From NCBI RefSeq assembly GCF_020662345.1, contig NZ_VMOA01000006.1:87967-151966 (forward strand): a DNA stretch of 64,000 nt, given 5' to 3'. Below are positions 56,901-64,000 of this stretch, piece by piece. The position numbers were made by a program, and so were the translations under genes. Every line of letters begins with the position of its first letter. The stretch's first letter is position 1. Source of the DNA: Methylobacterium sp. W2 (GTDB taxonomy: Bacteria; Pseudomonadota; Alphaproteobacteria; Rhizobiales; Beijerinckiaceae). A model generated the notes under the pieces. It searched no databases, was not told the DNA's origin, and saw only the letters and a list, made by a program, of their open reading frames with translations.

Positions 56901-59324
56901 GTCGCCTAAAAAATTCTTGCGGATGGCGAGGACGGGGCCGGAGGGCAGGATCGGCAGGGTGAGGCTGCGGCTCAGCGCCCGCCCGCCCGGCTCGCCGACC
57001 TGGAGCGTGATCTTCGCTTCGGTGGGGCGTGGAGCGCTGAGCGCCTGGACCGGCACGGTCAAGGTCGCCGCCCCCTTGGCGTCGGTGGTGGCCTTGGCCT
57101 CGATCTCGGCCGAGGTCGCCTCCACCTTCTCGTCGTCGAGGCCGATGGAGAACCCGTCGAGCCCCTTGATCCCGCTCGTCGCGGCGGCCTGGACCAGGAC
57201 CGTGCCCGACACGTCGAGGCCCGAGCCCGGCGCGCCGTAGAGATAGCGCGCGGCGACGTCGATGGTCGCGGGCTCGCCCTTCGTCAGGGTGGGGCTCTTC
57301 GGGGTGAGAGTGACCTCCAGGCGCTCGGGTACGTAATCCTCGACGAGGAACGTGGCCTCGCCGACAGGTGGCGCCTTCGCGTCGGTATAGGCGGCGATCC
57401 GCCAGGTGCCGTGCATCGCGCCCGGCATCAGGGCGAGGGGCAGGGCGCGGCCGCCGAGGCCGGCATCGGCGATCTGGACGCGGCGATACTCGACCCCGTC
57501 CGGCCGCTTCACCACAAGGGTGAGGGGAAGGTTCGGCACGGCGATTCCGGCGGCGTCGCGCAGCAAGGCCGTGACCTGCACGGTCTCGCCGGAGCGGTAG
57601 ACCCCGCGCTCGGGGAAGACATAGGCCTCCACCGCTCCCGGCTGCGGACGGCCCTTCACGCCGCGATCGGTGAGATCGAAGGCGCTCTGGGAGAAGTCGA
57701 GGAAGCCGTAATCGTCGCCGAGCTGCGCCACCACGAGGCCGGGCGCGATGCCGCCCTCGCCCCGCGCGAGGCCTGGATCGAAGGCGACATGGCCCTGGCC
57801 GTCGGTCTTCTTGGTGGCCAGCACCTCGTTGTTGCGGGCCACCAGACGGATCTCGGCGCCGGGCACCGTCTTCGCGCTGGCGAGCGAGCGGGCGAAGACG
57901 TGGATGCCGTCGCGGCCCTTGAAGGCGGTGAGCCCGAGATCCGAGACGACGAACCATTGCGTCGCCTGGGCCTCGTAGCCGCCATCCTCGTCCGTCGAGG
58001 CAGCGACGCCGCTGGCCTGGGCCAGCATGATGTAGATGCCCGGCTCTAGTTTGCCGACCGCCTGCAGCACCGGAAAGGCGGTGACCGCCTCGTGGTTCAG
58101 TTCGGCCTTGGCGGTGTCGAGGGTGCCCTTCCAGACGCGGGTACCCTTCTGGTCGGCGATGGTTTTCGCGGTCATGCCGCTGAGCTGGCCGAGAAATTCT
58201 TCCGAGCGCAGGGACGGCAGCAGGCCACGGTCGCCGACGCGCAGAACCTCCACGTCGATCTTCGGCGCGTTGACCGAGACCAGGGGCACACCGGCCTGTC
58301 CGGTACGCGGCAGGACGTAGTTGCGCCCGGTGAAGCGCACCTGGGGCGAGCGGTCGCGGACGTAGACTTCGTAATCGGCCGATTTCAGCAGGGCCTCGCC
58401 CACGGAGGACGGGATGCCCGAGCGCAGCACGAAAGCGTAGCGCTCGCCATGCTTCAGCCCGTCGACGCAGATCTGCTGGCCGCTGCCGGTGACGGCGGCG
58501 TTGGCCACGCCCGAGACGGCGACGAAGGGCGTGAAATCGGTCTTCGATGCCAAGCTCTCGGAGAACTGGAAGCAGACCCGCGGGGCGGCGGCATCGGAAT
58601 CGACCTTGTAGTCGAGGATGCGGAAGCCGTGCTCGGCGCGCAGACTCTCATAGGTCTCGCGCACCGTGGCGTCGTCGGCGAGCGCGAGGCTGGCCCGGTA
58701 GGCCTCGAGGGAGGGCCGCCATTCGGATTCATCGGCATAGACCTCGCCGAGCGTCGCCAGGACCTCGGCCTCGGTGGCGGCACCGCGGGCCTTCAGATAA
58801 GCCTGATAGGCGGCGGCGCGAGCCTGGCCGCGCAGGGTCCGGCGGTAGGAATAGTCGCCGGTCTGGTCGTCATTACCCACCGTGCTCGCGGCGCGGGCAT
58901 AGGCGAGCCAGTTCTGCGGGTCGCCTGCATCGGCGGCAACGGCCCCGGCGAGGGGCTTGAGGGCGTCGGCGGGCTTCTCAGCCTCCACCAGGGCCTCACC
59001 CTCGGCGCGCAGCTTGGCCGCCGGTTTGGTGAGGCCCGACGTGGCGGAATCCGCCTTTACCGTCGCTTCGAGACGGACCGCGTCACTGGCCAGCGCGTCA
59101 CGCACGAAAGCCTTGGGGGATGGCGCTGGTTTCGGGGTGGCAATCCGAGCCACCGGACGGTCGGGGGCCTGCGCGAAAGCCGGTGCCGCAATGAGGCCGC
59201 CGAGGGCCAAAGTCCCGGCCAACGAGCCGGCGAGAACGCTTCCCGCAACAAAGCTTCTGGCAAGGCGGGCGGTCGCGCGCCCGAGCCCGGTTGATCCCGA
59301 CATCGCCCACCTCGTCCTCGGCAT
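53943..59324 (-). CDS. Bacterial alpha-2-macroglobulin
   Basis: 1793 residues from ATG 59324, preceded by a strong GAGGAGG; an open frame continues upstream without such a site. A signal peptide of about 50 residues ends APAFAQ with no lipobox cysteine, unlike the E. coli lipoprotein form. MG-type domains fill the middle, and the thioester motif CSEQ is intact (Cys1343, Gln1346 in YPYGCSEQTVSRAM). The protein traps attacking proteases in the periplasm, and its PBP1C neighbour would repair peptidoglycan. The stop is one base before the pbpC ATG, so the two are one transcript. Confidence 0.95.
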   Translation of the reverse strand: MPRTRWAMSGSTGLGRATARLARSFVAGSVLAGSLAGTLALGGLIAAPAFAQAPDRPVARIATPKPAPSPKAFVRDALASDAVRLEATVKADSATSGLTKPAAKLRAEGEALVEAEKPADALKPLAGAVAADAGDPQNWLAYARAASTVGNDDQTGDYSYRRTLRGQARAAAYQAYLKARGAATEAEVLATLGEVYADESEWRPSLEAYRASLALADDATVRETYESLRAEHGFRILDYKVDSDAAAPRVCFQFSESLASKTDFTPFVAVSGVANAAVTGSGQQICVDGLKHGERYAFVLRSGIPSSVGEALLKSADYEVYVRDRSPQVRFTGRNYVLPRTGQAGVPLVSVNAPKIDVEVLRVGDRGLLPSLRSEEFLGQLSGMTAKTIADQKGTRVWKGTLDTAKAELNHEAVTAFPVLQAVGKLEPGIYIMLAQASGVAASTDEDGGYEAQATQWFVVSDLGLTAFKGRDGIHVFARSLASAKTVPGAEIRLVARNNEVLATKKTDGQGHVAFDPGLARGEGGIAPGLVVAQLGDDYGFLDFSQSAFDLTDRGVKGRPQPGAVEAYVFPERGVYRSGETVQVTALLRDAAGIAVPNLPLTLVVKRPDGVEYRRVQIADAGLGGRALPLALMPGAMHGTWRIAAYTDAKAPPVGEATFLVEDYVPERLEVTLTPKSPTLTKGEPATIDVAARYLYGAPGSGLDVSGTVLVQAAATSGIKGLDGFSIGLDDEKVEATSAEIEAKATTDAKGAATLTVPVQALSAPRPTEAKITLQVGEPGGRALSRSLTLPILPSGPVLAIRKNFLGDLTEGGVATFDVVMASPDGRKIPQNGVAWTLSKVDRNYQWYREGGRWSFEPVTSTRRIADGRLDLAADAPGRVNSTVGFGTYRLEALVAGRPEATVSVTFTVGWGGSETADVPGLLDLKLDKPSYAAGETLRARLQPRFKGTATLAVVSDKVHDILDVTVPEGGATVDIPVKAEWGSGAYLVATAYRPLDQAAKRLPGRALGLAWFSVDTDKRSLAVTVGAPATTRPRETLTLPIQLAGLASGEEARVSVALVDVGILNLTRYESPNPFGYFFGQKALGPEIRDLYGYLIDGMQGTLGAIRSGGDGGAAELSDSPPTQAPLALYSGVVVVGPDGKASVDFPLPAFNGTGRVMVTAWSRTKVGSAQADVIIRDPVVLTGTLPRFLNVGDRSRFFIAIDNVEGQAGDYTVDLDLTGPVLVSAGAVHSTMKLEAGAKGSLVIPITAAGPGLSRLDVNLSGPGITGNVGQSFSLNIGPGTGALVRRSISSLEPGASLQVTGDLLADILPGTGSVSVTASSLAALDVPALLQALDRYPYGCSEQTVSRAMPLLYVNKLASLDKLGIDDKVDERVREAIDRVLSRQDASGDFGLWSVGGSSDVWLNAYVTDFLTRARERGFAVRQTAFANALDRLRNTVANTTEVRDGGMDIAYAAYVLARNGRPVMGDLRYLADTKLGEFATPLGRGQIAAALALLGDRGRATKAFESAVTALGSTRDTSTYRADYGSRLRDGAGLLALAAETGLARETIRPLGQVITQERASGRLTSTQENAWMVLAAEGLGKDAEALSFSVDGVRQSGPVSRLYRAPALDGRTVTITNDGKGAAQTVVSVSGNPIAPEPVESRGYAIERSYHRLDGTVVDLAQGVRQNDRLVVVLKVTESKASAGRLLLVDRLPAGLEIDNPKLLDSDALAGLAFAKSDVQPVSTEFRDDRFVAAYERNPEQSAFFTVAYTVRAVSPGTYVHPGATIEDMYRPERFGRTAFGSVEVSAK

Positions 59325-59474
59325 CCGATCCTCCTCGGGGCCGCGCCGGACCCTACCACCTCGCGCGGCCGCCGCAATGACGCGTTCGCCCTGACGATCC
59401 GCTGGAAATCCGGCGATCCCTCTGCCACACCTTCGCAAACAGCATCGCCAAAAGGCCATCGGGGAGCGTGGACC

Positions 59475-60914
59475 ATGACGCAGCGCGCGCGATTCGCAGG
59501 GGTTGCGGCGGCTCTGGCCCTCCTCGTCATGCCGGCTCAGGCGCAAGGCCCCGTTCAAACACCCGCCCGTGCGGCACCGGCGGCCGATCCCGCCTTCGAA
59601 GCGGCGAAGGCAGCCTTCGAGCCCCTGCCGGAGGCGGACAGGAAGGGCCTGCAGGACGCCCTGGTCTGGACCGGCGACTACAACAGCGTGATCACCGGCA
59701 CGTTCGGGCGGCGCACCTACGACGCCCTGCTCTCCTACCAGAAGCGTGCCGGCAACCCGGCGCCCGGCTTCCCCGACGCGAGGATGCGGGCGGCGATCCT
59801 CGCGGCCGGTGACACGGCCCGGAAGGCGGCGCGTTTCGCCGTGAAGCCCGATCCGGCGAGCGGCGTCGTCATCGGCGTGCCCGAACGGCTGCTCGCCAAG
59901 CGCAGCCCTCAGACCGGCGGAACCCGCTGGCAGAGCGGGGATGGCCGCGTCACCCTCGACACGAAGTCCTTCGCCCCGAATGAGACTGATCTCGACGCTT
60001 TGTTCGCCCGCGCCACCGCGCCGGCCGCCGACCGCAAGGTGACCTACAAGATCAAGCGGCCGGATTTCCTCGTGGTCACCGGCGAGACGGCAACGGGTAA
60101 GTCCTACATCCGCTATGCCGCCGGCGCGGGGGGAATTCGCGGCTTCACCATCGGCTACGACAAGGCCCTCGGGCCGGACATGGACCGTCTGGTCATCGCC
60201 ATTGCCAACAGCTTCGTGCCGTTCCCGGAAACGGCGAATGCGGCTCCCGCCCAGATGGTGGCCAAACCGGGCGGGACGCTCGACAAGCCCATGCCGCGCC
60301 CGGCCGTGAGAGCCCTGCCGGCTCTGGCCGGACCCGCGACGACGACGGGCATCGGCCTCGTCGTCGCTCCGGGGCGTGTCCTGACGAGCTCCTCGGCCCT
60401 GGAGGCCTGCGCAGCGCCCCGGATCGGCGACATGGCGGTGCGCATCGTCAAGGTGGATGCGGGACGTGGTCTGGCGCTTCTGGAAGGGTCCGGCGTGACG
60501 GGCCGCGTCGCCGCCCTGGCCGCGAGAGGGAGCGCATTGATGCCGGGCGAGGCGCTCGTGGTCCTGGGGGCCGATGCGGGAGGAGGCATCGCCGTCTTAT
60601 CGGGCGAAGTCTTATCCGGCCAATCCGGCCAGGAGCGGCTCTCGGCGCCGCTCCAACCTGGATCGTCGGGGGCCGTCGTGCTCGACCGGGACGGCGCCCT
60701 GGCCGGCCTCGTCGCCCGCTATCCGTCGTCGCCCCGTCTCGTCGCCGGTGTGGCGCCGCCGATGAGCTACCCCCTGGTCGATGGCCGCGTGGTGCTCGCG
60801 TTCCTAGCCGAGAACGGCATCTCCCCGGTTGCTGCCGCCGACAGGTCGGGCTCGACGCTCGGCGCGGTCGCCTCAAGGGCGGCCGGCTCGGTGGTCGGCC
60901 TCACCTGTCCGTAG
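59475..60914 (+). CDS. Exported degenerate trypsin-like protein with N-terminal binding domain
   Basis: 479 residues. A signal peptide (about 1-24, ending PAQAQ) is followed by a peptidoglycan-binding-like segment (GLQDALVWTGDYNSVITGTFGRRTYDALLSYQ), a beta-rich middle, and a trypsin-like C-terminal domain (about 290-450). The serine motif survives as PGSSGAVVLDRDGALAGLV, but the histidine site reads VLTSSSALEAC where VTAAHC is expected and the aspartate motif DLALL reads GLALLEG. It is probably a pseudo-protease, perhaps binding wall or peptide. Divergent from the alpha-2-macroglobulin gene, which is notable for a protease-like protein. Confidence 0.75.
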   Translation: MTQRARFAGVAAALALLVMPAQAQGPVQTPARAAPAADPAFEAAKAAFEPLPEADRKGLQDALVWTGDYNSVITGTFGRRTYDALLSYQKRAGNPAPGFPDARMRAAILAAGDTARKAARFAVKPDPASGVVIGVPERLLAKRSPQTGGTRWQSGDGRVTLDTKSFAPNETDLDALFARATAPAADRKVTYKIKRPDFLVVTGETATGKSYIRYAAGAGGIRGFTIGYDKALGPDMDRLVIAIANSFVPFPETANAAPAQMVAKPGGTLDKPMPRPAVRALPALAGPATTTGIGLVVAPGRVLTSSSALEACAAPRIGDMAVRIVKVDAGRGLALLEGSGVTGRVAALAARGSALMPGEALVVLGADAGGGIAVLSGEVLSGQSGQERLSAPLQPGSSGAVVLDRDGALAGLVARYPSSPRLVAGVAPPMSYPLVDGRVVLAFLAENGISPVAAADRSGSTLGAVASRAAGSVVGLTCP

Positions 60915-60961
60915 GGAATCCGCTCGAGCCTCTCGGGACCGCGGTGACCCGGATGTGTGAA

Positions 60962-60987
60962 CGGCGGGGCGCCGGAACACCCCGCCG
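60962..60987. terminator. Bidirectional hairpin between converging genes
   Basis: CGGCGGGG (60962-60969) and CCCCGCCG (60980-60987) pair around a ten-base loop, between the pseudo-protease stop and the DUF3309 stop. No long U-run. Confidence 0.5.
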
Positions 60988-61001
60988 GTTCGGACGTGCG
61001 A

Positions 61002-61157
61002 TCAGAGACGTCCCGTGACCAGAAGCACGATCAGGATGATGATGAGGATACCGCCCAGACCGAAGCTCTGCCCGCGATAAGCACCGCCACCGAGGAAGTT
61101 ACCGCCGCCGAGGACGGCGAGGATCAGGATGATGAGCAGGATGGTGGTCAGGGTCAT
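61002..61157 (-). CDS. DUF3309 mini membrane protein
   Basis: 51 residues from ATG 61157 (MTLTTILLIILILAVLGGG). Two hydrophobic stretches flank a glycine-rich loop (GGGNFLGGGAYRGQSFGLGG), the DUF3309 pattern common in Methylobacterium and Bradyrhizobium. The function is unknown; a membrane-associated stress protein is often suggested. GGAG lies upstream of the start. The gene is alone on its strand. Confidence 0.85.
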   Translation of the reverse strand: MTLTTILLIILILAVLGGGNFLGGGAYRGQSFGLGGILIIILIVLLVTGRL

Positions 61158-61290
61158 GGGAAAGAAACTCCGGTCACGCCCAACCAACATTGCTTGAGCT
61201 TGACCGGTGAAACGTCCATCCGCCGATTCCGTTCAACGCTTGCGCGTTTCAATGATGCAGATTGATGACGGTGTTGCAGGAAAGCCGCTC

Positions 61291-62340
61291 TCAGGCCCGC
61301 CAGTCCGGAAGATCGCTCGCCGTTTCCGTGAGCCAGGCCGGCACCGGCAGCCCGCGCTCGGTGAGGAAGGCCGGGTTGAACAGCTTCGACGCGTAGCGTG
61401 CCGCCCCGTCGCAGAGGATCGTCGCGATGGTGTGGCCGGGGCCGAGAACCCGCGCCAGCCGGATCGCACCGGCGACATTGATCCCCGATGATCCACCGAG
61501 ACTGAGCCCTTCCTCGCGCATCAGGCCGAACACGATGTCCAGGGCCTCCGTGTCGGGGATGCGGAAGGAATGGTCCGGCTGGAACCCTTCGAGATTGGCC
61601 GTCACCCGGCCCTGGCCGATCCCTTCGGTGATCGAGGAGCCTTCGGCCTTCAGCGTGCCGGTGGTGTAGTAGGCATGCAGGGCCGATCCCTCGGGGTCGG
61701 CGAGCGCGACGGTGATTCCGGGTTTGAGCGCTCGCAACGCCTCAGCGGTGCCGGCGAGGGTGCCGCCCGTCCCGGCCGCGCAGACGAAGCCATCGATCCG
61801 CCCCTCCGTCGCTGCGAAGAGCTCGGGGCCGGTCGTCTCCACATGCGCCTGCCGGTTGGCGACGTTGTCGAACTGGTTCGCGAAGAAGGCGCCGGCCGGT
61901 TCGGTCGCTGCCAGACGCTCGGCGAGCCGGCGCGCCACATGGACGTAATTGTCCGGGTTGGAGAACGGCACGGCCGGCACCTCGACGAGGCGGGCGCCGG
62001 CGAGGCGCAGCGTTTCCTTCTTCTCGGCCGATTGCGTCTCCGGGATGACGATGACCGTGCGGTAGCCGCGGACCGAGGCGACAAGGGCGAGCCCGATGCC
62101 GGTATTGCCCGCCGTCCCCTCGACGATGGTGCCGCCCGGCCGGATCGAGCCGCGCCGCTCGGCATCCGCGACGATGGACAGGGCGGCCCGGTCCTTCACC
62201 GACAAGCCCGGATTGAGGAACTCGGCCTTGCCGAGGATGGTGCAGCCGGTGAGGTCCGAGGCACGGCGCAGGTGGATCAGCGGCGTTCCGCCGATGGCGG
62301 CGAGGACGTCGCCGGAGAGGGAAGCTTTGCGCGTGGTCAT
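61291..62340 (-). CDS. Cysteine synthase (O-acetylserine sulfhydrylase family)
   Basis: 349 residues. The PLP lysine is Lys49 in NPGLSVKDRAAL, where Leu replaces the second Gly of the usual NPGGSVKDR. The phosphate-binding loop is GTAGNTG (residues 75-81). A GTGGT loop (CAAGTGGTLAG) and SSGINVAGA follow. It makes cysteine from O-acetylserine and sulfide in the cytoplasm. ATG 62340 gives MTTRKASLSGDVLAAIGGTPL; an upstream extension is open but unlike the family. Length is about 30 residues over E. coli CysK. Cystathionine beta-synthase-like activity cannot be excluded. Confidence 0.88.
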   Translation of the reverse strand: MTTRKASLSGDVLAAIGGTPLIHLRRASDLTGCTILGKAEFLNPGLSVKDRAALSIVADAERRGSIRPGGTIVEGTAGNTGIGLALVASVRGYRTVIVIPETQSAEKKETLRLAGARLVEVPAVPFSNPDNYVHVARRLAERLAATEPAGAFFANQFDNVANRQAHVETTGPELFAATEGRIDGFVCAAGTGGTLAGTAEALRALKPGITVALADPEGSALHAYYTTGTLKAEGSSITEGIGQGRVTANLEGFQPDHSFRIPDTEALDIVFGLMREEGLSLGGSSGINVAGAIRLARVLGPGHTIATILCDGAARYASKLFNPAFLTERGLPVPAWLTETASDLPDWRA

Positions 62341-62529
62341 GGCGGGTCGGGCGTGTCCTGCGATGGGGAGAGCGACGAGCATGACCGACACGGCGTCCCG
62401 CGACCACCCTTCCTCACGCGGATCGCAGAAAGGGACGCCGATCGGTCGAGAAGGGGTTGCCAAGCTGAAAAGGAGATTCTAGACACCCCCACCGACGGCG
62501 GAGCGCACAACTCTCCCCCGGTCAGGTCG

Positions 62530-62606
62530 GCGCCCGTAGCTCAGCTGGATAGAGCACCAGACTACGAATCTGGGGGTCAGAGGTTCGAATCCTTTCGGGC
62601 GCGCCA
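62530..62606 (+). tRNA. tRNA-Arg (anticodon ACG)
   Basis: 77 bases with encoded CCA. The acceptor GCGCCCG (62530-62536) pairs with CGGGCGC (62596-62602), followed by discriminator G and CCA. The anticodon stem-loop reads CCAGA-CTACGAA-TCTGG, giving ACG (read as ICG after deamination). The D-arm (GCTC...GAGC) and the TTCGAAT T-loop are standard. Confidence 0.96.
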
Positions 62607-63173
62607 TTACTCACGTCAGGTGTCCAGACCTGACTCAAACACCCGGGTGAAGCCGGCGGCCAGGGCCGTCAGGAGCCTGGAAGTTTAAACCGATCCTACA
62701 GGTCTTCGGCACTGCCTTTCCAGTCAGATCGCTCGCTGCCGTCAGCCGCGACTCGCGCCTGCCTGACGCGGCAGGCCTGAACCGCTTCTTGCGGTTCTCG
62801 AAGGCCTTCGCCCCCGATGATCGATGTGAGCGCCTGCTGAAACACCGATTCCCCACCGGATCTCGGCGTGTCGCTACGCCGGCTCGCATCGGCAGGCCAA
62901 CGCGTCCACCCTCACTTAAGTCATTGGAATACCGCAGGCTTTCGGCCGCAGGACCGCAGCCGTCCCGGCGAAGCCCGCTGAGGAATGGCCCACGAGATGC
63001 GGCCTTCGACAGAGCCGCGCAGGCGGCTGCGCCACGAGGGAAACCCGGCAACGGAGCGGCGTCCTCGACGCGCCCGGCGCTGTGCTCCGTCCACCGGGAC
63101 AACGAAGCGTCTGGCGCATGTAGGGGGATGGCGGATAATGGGTTAAGCACCTGGTGGGGGAGAAACATTTGCC
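62607..63173. other. Gene-free stretch after tRNA-Arg with a hairpin cluster
   Basis: 567 bases with no convincing gene. Two adjacent perfect hairpins occur: GCCTGCC/GGCAGGC (62757-62776) and GAACCGC/GCGGTTC (62779-62797), followed by CGAAGGCCTTCG. No integrase or second copy of the tRNA 3' end is visible. Confidence 0.5.
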
Positions 63174-63530
63174 ATGAACGAGAGCCCGGAGCCGTCCTCC
63201 ACAGCCTCGGACCCCGCCGGCCGGCTGTCCGAGGTGTCACGCCTCGCGAGCCTTCTGGCGGACCGCGTCCTCAGCGCGCAGATCGCCAGCCAACCCATTC
63301 CAAAAGCTCACATTCACGCCCTGCTGGACGCGGCCATCATTCTCGAAAAATACGAGGTCAGGCTGCCGCCGCTGCTCGAGCAGATGGTCGAGACCCTGGA
63401 AGACGAGGATGCCGGGACGCCGGCCGGGACCGCGACCGAGGAGGCCGCGACCGTGCCGGCCGAGGGTGAAGAGGCCGATGCCAAGCGCCTCGCCTGGTTG
63501 TTCCGCCCCTTCCAGGGGACGAAGGGGTGA
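63174..63530 (+). CDS. Small acidic hypothetical protein
   Basis: 118 residues from ATG 63174, preceded by GGGGGAG. The helical middle (LSEVSRLASLLADRVLSAQIASQPIPKAHIHALLDAAIILEKYEV) is followed by an acidic low-complexity stretch and a basic end (RLAWLFRPFQGTKG). No signal peptide or membrane segment. I do not recognise the family; the amphipathic helices suggest a protein-interaction role. Confidence 0.65.
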   Translation: MNESPEPSSTASDPAGRLSEVSRLASLLADRVLSAQIASQPIPKAHIHALLDAAIILEKYEVRLPPLLEQMVETLEDEDAGTPAGTATEEAATVPAEGEEADAKRLAWLFRPFQGTKG

Positions 63531-63599
63531 GCGGAGCCGATGGCACGGACGGCGCGAAGGGCAGCGCAGCGTCATCGCTGAGCGCGGGGTAATCGACAG

Positions 63600-63851
63600 T
63601 CACGCCGCCGTGCGTGCCCCGTAGTAGAACTCGGCGATCTCCTGGATCAGGTCGCGCCTTTGCTCGTCGATGAGGTCCGGGAGGATGTCGTCACCTTCGC
63701 CGTCGATGGCCGACAAGAGATGCACGTCCGGGAATACTCCCTCGAACGTGACCAACACCTCCGCCTGAGCGTAGGAATCATGGGGGTCGAGGCAATGATG
63801 GCTCATCATCGGGCAAACGGCGCTCAGTGGGGTCCAGAACGAAAGTGCCAT
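63600..63851 (-). CDS. Small hypothetical protein
   Basis: 83 residues from ATG 63851; ATGs at 63809 and 63806 are alternatives. The acidic C-terminal half (EGDDILPDLIDEQRRDLIQEIAEFYYGARTAA) has a typical helix, while the N-terminus is hydrophobic and Met-rich. An extended -10 promoter lies 23 bases upstream of the first ATG, giving a very short leader and supporting 63851. Family not recognised. Confidence 0.55.
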   Translation of the reverse strand: MALSFWTPLSAVCPMMSHHCLDPHDSYAQAEVLVTFEGVFPDVHLLSAIDGEGDDILPDLIDEQRRDLIQEIAEFYYGARTAA

Positions 63852-63873
63852 ACACCCGGCCCGATCCGGGTAA

Positions 63874-63882
63874 AATATAGCA
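63874..63882 (-). promoter_or_regulatory. Extended -10 promoter
   Basis: On the minus strand TG-C-TATATT (63882-63874) matches the extended -10 consensus in an otherwise GC-rich region. Transcription would start near 63867, 16 bases before the ATG at 63851. Confidence 0.55.
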
Positions 63883-64000
63883 TGATAATGCTTATGGGCT
63901 TATCGGAGCGGCACGCCGCCCCAATCTGACCGGCCCTCCCGGAGGGGACCGGCGGCTTGGCCGATACCGCCACGCGCCCCCCGATTCGACCGCCATGCGA

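Noticed and set aside
53514..56909. 1131-codon open frame antisense to the alpha-2-macroglobulin gene
   Set aside because: Low-complexity Gly/Ala/Val/Glu translation with no family resemblance; opposite a clear gene.
53943..59558. Upstream extension of the alpha-2-macroglobulin gene to 59558
   Set aside because: The extra residues are Arg/Cys-rich and precede a strong ribosome-binding site and signal peptide at 59324.
62530..62606. tRNA-Arg as an integration site with an island downstream
   Set aside because: No integrase gene or duplicated tRNA 3' end was found in the following sequence.

Overview
The window looks like chromosome from a GC-rich methylotrophic alphaproteobacterium of the Methylobacterium/Methylorubrum type. 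It carries a 557-residue formate-tetrahydrofolate ligase (a core C1 enzyme), PHB synthesis genes with the PhaR regulator, the lptC-lptA-lptB-rpoN-hpf-ptsN order typical of Rhizobiales, a DUF3309 mini-protein and a DUF1987/SiaC signalling cluster. I see no prophage, insertion sequence or CRISPR array. Nearly everything reads as core chromosome; the clearest accessory modules are a Wadjet-like SMC cassette and a sulfonate-uptake operon.

Layout: 1-5.2 kb holds a truncated methyltransferase-like gene, ftfL, a small copper-chaperone-like protein, a degenerate EAL protein and a HAD hydrolase. 5.3-10.3 kb has a cheY/cheZ pair, ribF, an ECF sigma/anti-sigma pair split by a perfect hairpin, and a patatin-like lipase with a PhaR-type palindrome upstream. 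10.7-20.5 kb has ispG, kup, a SleB-type hydrolase, an aldo/keto reductase, secA and a parvulin. 20.6-25.8 kb has phaB, phaA, phaR, rpmF, a ComEA-like protein and a short RNase D. 26.1-31.9 kb is the lipopolysaccharide-export/nitrogen-regulation block. 32.3-38.5 kb is jetA, an unknown 88-residue gene, jetB and jetC, with no jetD. 38.6-45.0 kb has an orphan betaine-type ABC ATPase, a complete SiaB-SiaC-SiaD-SiaA cluster and a divergent HD-GYP protein. 45.2-49.9 kb is a flavin reductase/ssuCBDA sulfonate operon. 50-59.3 kb has a membrane protein, a Tat-exported L,D-transpeptidase and the PBP1C/alpha-2-macroglobulin pair, whose junction is invaded by palindromic repeats. 59.5-64 kb has a degenerate secreted protease-like protein, a DUF3309 protein, a cysteine synthase, tRNA-Arg(ACG) and two small unknown genes.

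Connections between genes: phaA and phaB make 3-hydroxybutyryl-CoA for PHB, and PhaR would repress PHB-associated genes, possibly including the patatin-like gene. The Sia cluster joins a kinase, a phosphoprotein, a PP2C-type phosphatase and a diguanylate cyclase into a c-di-GMP switch, and an HD-GYP phosphodiesterase-type protein is divergent from it. The Ssu operon imports and desulfonates alkanesulfonates, and the nearby cysteine synthase could fix the released sulfur. The most unusual item is the JetABC cassette without its nuclease JetD and with an extra small gene in the usual operon.
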